Below, in pieces: positions 61,100 to 64,000 of a stretch of 64,000 nt of DNA. The notes under the pieces are model-generated. The model saw only the letters and a program-made list of their open reading frames with translations, did no database searches and was not told the DNA's origin. The DNA lies in the NCBI GenBank assembly GCA_014382015.1, contig JACNKN010000066.1, positions 1 through 64,000 on the forward strand, in the 5' to 3' direction. The position numbers were made by a program, and so were the translations under genes. The stretch comes from Fidelibacterota bacterium (GTDB taxonomy: Bacteria > Fidelibacterota > Marinisomatia > Marinisomatales > TCS55). Numbering within the stretch: position 1 is the stretch's first letter; every line of letters starts with the position of its first letter.

Positions 61100-63485
61100 A
61101 ACGAACGCCAAATGTAAATAAAAGTGGAAACATGGGGAATGCCTTCCGCTGAACCTTCCCATGATTGTTGGATAGCAAATCATTATTTGTCTGATAAATA
61201 TAAAAAAGATTGTTGATATGATTTGTCACATTCATAAACTGAAAATAATATTCACCAGGACCAAACCAGGATGATTTAAAGGATTTTGTCAACCCCACAT
61301 CCCAACGAAAATAAGCCGGATAACGACCGCTGTTTTTCTCACCAACCAAAAATTTAGATTGTTGCCACCATCCCCTTCCTGTCTCCTGCCATGTTTCATA
61401 ACGGCCCAGGATAGGTGTAAAAGGGTTCCCGGATGAAAAAGAAATAGCCGTACTCGCATGAATGGCTTGCGTCCACTGCCAATCGCCAACCACATTAATT
61501 GTATGGGTGCGGTCGTATTTTGGTGGGTACCATCCATCAGTTTTTGTGTACCATTCTGTTTTGGCAAATGTATATCCAATCCATCCCTTGTATTTACCAG
61601 TGGTTTTTTTAATCAATATTTCTAATCCGGACGCCACCGCATCCGTATCATAGAATTCATTAATCGGATTAAATCGCAATTGGTCATTTTCTTCAAACGG
61701 ACTCCCCTCCTTCAACGTCAATAAATGATCAAAACTTTTATAATATACTTCAATCCTGTAGATGATATCCGTGTCAGAAATATACTCCAGCCCCAAAATG
61801 AAATGATCCGAACTGGGTGCTTTATATTCTTTGGGTATACCCATCCAAATATCAATAAATCTAAAACTTTCATCCTGGGGATTGGCGATAGTTAAATATT
61901 GATAATATCGCCCCCAATTCAGTTTGATAGCTACATCATCCCTGACAAAATACTTTAACCCAAGTCGCGGTTCAATATTAATTTTGTCATGGAGGCTGTA
62001 TCGAGATAAACGGCCACCTATTTGTGTTGAAATTTTATTACTCATTTGCCATCTGTCCTGAAAATAAATAGACTGCTCTCCCGTTTTACTTTTCATTTCA
62101 AGCGGTTTGGTGCTAATGGTTGTGTCAAAAGTGGCTACTTTGAATTCCATCCCCAAATCAAAATTGACATTCTTTATCTGAGCACCTGTGGTAATGGTGT
62201 GAGCATCAGACACGATCCAAGTTAATTCTGTTTCCAAAGATTGATCAGATACAACATCATAAACATCGAAAAAATAACCATCATACGATTTAAAAATTTC
62301 CCCTGCTTCTTCAATCGCATACCAACTTTCATTATTTATATCAATATGAAAGCGAAAACGGCTACTAGCCAAAAACGTTTTGAGGATGAGGTTAGGGTTG
62401 GCGATCCACCGCCAGGTTAAGCTATTGGTGTGATTTCCCCAACGCCAATCAAATTTTCCCTTGGCTTCCCGCGAATCACTAAAATATTCATCCCCGGAAT
62501 CCTCCCATTTATTGCTGAGAACATCATCTCCAAAAAACCGACTGTAAGTCAGGCGGTGGTTGTCACCAAAATCTAAATTAATTTTCCCCTGGTAATCGTA
62601 AAAATAATAAGGAAACTTGAATTCGTTTTCTCCCCCAATTTTCAGCATTAGGTTGAAAAAAGTATCAAAATATGTTTTCCGCCCTGCGAGCATCCAGGAC
62701 CCTTTCATATTTTTCCATTTGGGTAGCGGACCTTCAATGACACCCTTTGCAGACAAAAGAGAAATATTGGTTTTTCCTTCAAACTTTTCCGTGTTTCCTT
62801 CCTTGCTGATTACATTGAGAATCGCACCCATCCGGCCCCCATATCGTGCTGGGAATCCGCCTGCATGAAAGTTGGCTTCTTTAATAGCATCTGTATTAAA
62901 TGTGGAAAATAATCCGCCAATATGGTAAGGGTTGTAAATGGTAATACCATCCAATAAAATTAAGTTTTGGTCCGGTGTGGATCCTCTGACATATAGGGCA
63001 CTTGAAAAATCATTCAGCGTTTGAACGCCGGGGAGAAGTTGAATTGTACGAAAGAGATCCGCTTCGATGAAAGCAGGCGCTGCATTAATTTCTCGCATAC
63101 CCAAGGTAACTCTGCTTGGTTCCACCATTTTCTGGAATTTGATTCGTTCAGCAGATACATTTACTTCTTCCCCCGCCAAAACGGCCGCGTTCAAACGAAA
63201 ATCAAGACGAATATTCTCACTTTCTCCCAATGTAACTTTCTGTGTCACCATTTTGAATCCGATAATAGATGCAATCACTTCATATTCGCCTTTAGGAATA
63301 TCGGTAATAACATAATACCCATCCTGATTGGTGGCTGCTCCTTTATATGAATCCTTGATAAAGACATTCACATAAAAGAGTGGTTCGCCGGTGGCGTCTT
63401 CTCGGACATATCCATGAATGGATTGTCCCTGGATTATAGATGCAACCAGGATAATAAATACGATTGCTTTAATTATTTCGCGAAT
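61089..63485 (-). CDS. TonB-dependent outer-membrane receptor with non-ATG start
   Basis: A receptor of about 798 aa. Signal peptide (AIVFIILVASIIQGQ), a carboxypeptidase-D-like regulatory domain (HGYVREDATGEPLFYV), a plug domain (YVRGSTPDQNLILLDG) and a C-terminal 22-stranded barrel ending in GVRYDF. No ATG opens this frame. The first GTG (63371) would cut off the signal peptide and part of the first domain. I prefer ATT at 63485, 7 nt after AGGGA. A single-base change near 63500 could otherwise join the frame to ATG 63516. The DUF4249-like partner follows. Confidence 0.82.
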   Translation of the reverse strand: MREIIKAIVFIILVASIIQGQSIHGYVREDATGEPLFYVNVFIKDSYKGAATNQDGYYVITDIPKGEYEVIASIIGFKMVTQKVTLGESENIRLDFRLNAAVLAGEEVNVSAERIKFQKMVEPSRVTLGMREINAAPAFIEADLFRTIQLLPGVQTLNDFSSALYVRGSTPDQNLILLDGITIYNPYHIGGLFSTFNTDAIKEANFHAGGFPARYGGRMGAILNVISKEGNTEKFEGKTNISLLSAKGVIEGPLPKWKNMKGSWMLAGRKTYFDTFFNLMLKIGGENEFKFPYYFYDYQGKINLDFGDNHRLTYSRFFGDDVLSNKWEDSGDEYFSDSREAKGKFDWRWGNHTNSLTWRWIANPNLILKTFLASSRFRFHIDINNESWYAIEEAGEIFKSYDGYFFDVYDVVSDQSLETELTWIVSDAHTITTGAQIKNVNFDLGMEFKVATFDTTISTKPLEMKSKTGEQSIYFQDRWQMSNKISTQIGGRLSRYSLHDKINIEPRLGLKYFVRDDVAIKLNWGRYYQYLTIANPQDESFRFIDIWMGIPKEYKAPSSDHFILGLEYISDTDIIYRIEVYYKSFDHLLTLKEGSPFEENDQLRFNPINEFYDTDAVASGLEILIKKTTGKYKGWIGYTFAKTEWYTKTDGWYPPKYDRTHTINVVGDWQWTQAIHASTAISFSSGNPFTPILGRYETWQETGRGWWQQSKFLVGEKNSGRYPAYFRWDVGLTKSFKSSWFGPGEYYFQFMNVTNHINNLFYIYQTNNDLLSNNHGKVQRKAFPMFPLLFTFGVRYDF

Positions 63486-63638
63486 AATTATTTCCCTACT
63501 ATTTTAACTCATTCATTTTAATAAAGATTGAGAAATTACGGCAACTAGTATGCGACCTTTATGAAAAAAATCACAGATAATTTCGGCTATATTGTTCACT
63601 ATTGTTGTAATTTCTGCCCTTAAAATTGTAGGCAATTT

Positions 63639-63887
63639 ATGGAACCAGATGCAGTAAAGAAATTAATTGAAACAGGCATACCTGAATCTAAAGTAGAAGT
63701 TGTGGATACGACCGGCACGCAAGATCATTTCAGTGCAATCGTAATTAGTGACAGCTTTGAAGGACTCTCGCTGGTGGAACAGCACCAGACCGTTTACAAA
63801 GCAGTGGGTGACCATTTGACTAAAGAAATTCACGCGCTTCAACTCAATACATATTCGCCCACCCAATGGGCGCAAAATAATTCATAG
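63639..63887 (+). CDS. BolA/IbaG family protein
   Basis: An 82-aa BolA-fold protein (TGTQDHFSAIVISDSF and LVEQHQTVYKAV contain the conserved His ligands) that binds 2Fe-2S clusters jointly with monothiol glutaredoxins. The next gene downstream by 9 bp is such a glutaredoxin, matching the well-known BolA-Grx pairing in iron homeostasis and Fe-S trafficking. Length is that of YrbA/IbaG proteins. Confidence 0.92.
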   Translation: MEPDAVKKLIETGIPESKVEVVDTTGTQDHFSAIVISDSFEGLSLVEQHQTVYKAVGDHLTKEIHALQLNTYSPTQWAQNNS

Positions 63888-63896
63888 GAATCAACA

Positions 63897-64000
63897 ATGG
63901 AATTAATCGAAAAAATAAAATCGGACATTTCTGAAAATTCAATCACCTTATTCATGAAGGGTACAAAAGATATGCCCATGTGCGGTTTCTCAAACCAGGT
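63897..64000 (+). CDS. monothiol glutaredoxin (5' part, cut by window edge)
   Basis: Starts MELIEKIKSDI with AGGAA before ATG. MKGTKDMPMCGFSNQ shows the CGFS active site of the Grx4/Grx5 type that carries 2Fe-2S clusters with glutathione. The reading frame runs open into the edge of the window; about 35 residues are visible. It partners BolA. Confidence 0.92.
   Translation, partial: MELIEKIKSDISENSITLFMKGTKDMPMCGFSNQ

Overview
The window reads as a chromosomal piece of a bacterium of the Fibrobacteres-Chlorobi-Bacteroidetes (FCB) side of the tree, most likely a marine lineage of the Marinimicrobia (SAR406) kind. The grounds are secreted proteins that end in a C-terminal sorting domain with an NPFNPxT core, a fused E1 alpha/beta 2-oxoacid dehydrogenase, Bacteroidetes-type AMP nucleosidase and ketol-acid reductoisomerase, a TonB receptor followed by a DUF4249-like lipoprotein, and AT-rich DNA with many genes lacking a clear Shine-Dalgarno site. 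The lineage is an inference; no rRNA gene is present. I saw no prophage, insertion sequence, integrase or CRISPR array.

From 1 to about 27.0 kb nearly everything is core metabolism on the minus strand. It comprises tRNA-Val and lon, then a lipoate/2-oxoacid dehydrogenase cluster (lpd, lipB, fused E1, E2, a methyltransferase, lipA, a diheme cytochrome). Next comes a pterin/queuosine group (queD-like, yhhQ, folE), then one long branched-chain amino acid operon ilvD-ilvB-ilvH-ilvC-leuB-leuA-leuC-leuD-cimA. That operon is preceded by a promoter, a 5' hairpin, a 47-codon leader peptide packed with Leu/Ile/Val codons and mutually exclusive RNA stems, and it ends in a hairpin-plus-U-tract terminator. 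A small repair/unknown operon (294-aa protein, MBL hydrolase, DUF309, REC-like, nth) lies upstream of it.

From 27.0 to 42.5 kb lies an accessory region of four transcription units. (1) GIY-YIG-like, SNase-like, 56-aa ORF, TIGR04255-like and a membrane protein. (2) A 104-aa protein, a polytopic membrane protein, a histidine kinase and a NarL/LuxR-type response regulator. (3) A META-like lipoprotein, a trypsin-like protease, a 42-aa ORF, an Asp-box beta-propeller, a subtilase and a 51-aa ORF. (4) On the plus strand, a membrane-anchored C39-like peptidase, a large lipoprotein, an outer-membrane barrel and a small lipoprotein. Each unit is preceded by the same dyad, GAGTA-N3/4-(T/C)ACTC, placed 24 or 25 bp upstream of a -10 hexamer, an activator position near -43. 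I read this as an undescribed regulon built around the local two-component system and devoted to exported proteases and small proteins. Its trigger and purpose are unknown. Within unit 3 a segment carrying a C-terminal sorting domain plus a small ORF has been duplicated.

From 42.5 to 64 kb are a CBS-domain gene with a structured leader, another secreted subtilase, a eukaryote-like citrate synthase, a LicC-like nucleotidyltransferase with a HAD phosphatase, and a surface-polymer cluster (LTA-synthase-like enzyme, two GT9, TagF-like, GT4, MsbA-like ABC exporter). These are followed by GNAT, a GroES-like protein, hemW, AMP nucleosidase, xth, a TonB receptor system whose start is not ATG, and bolA with the beginning of a monothiol glutaredoxin gene at the right edge.
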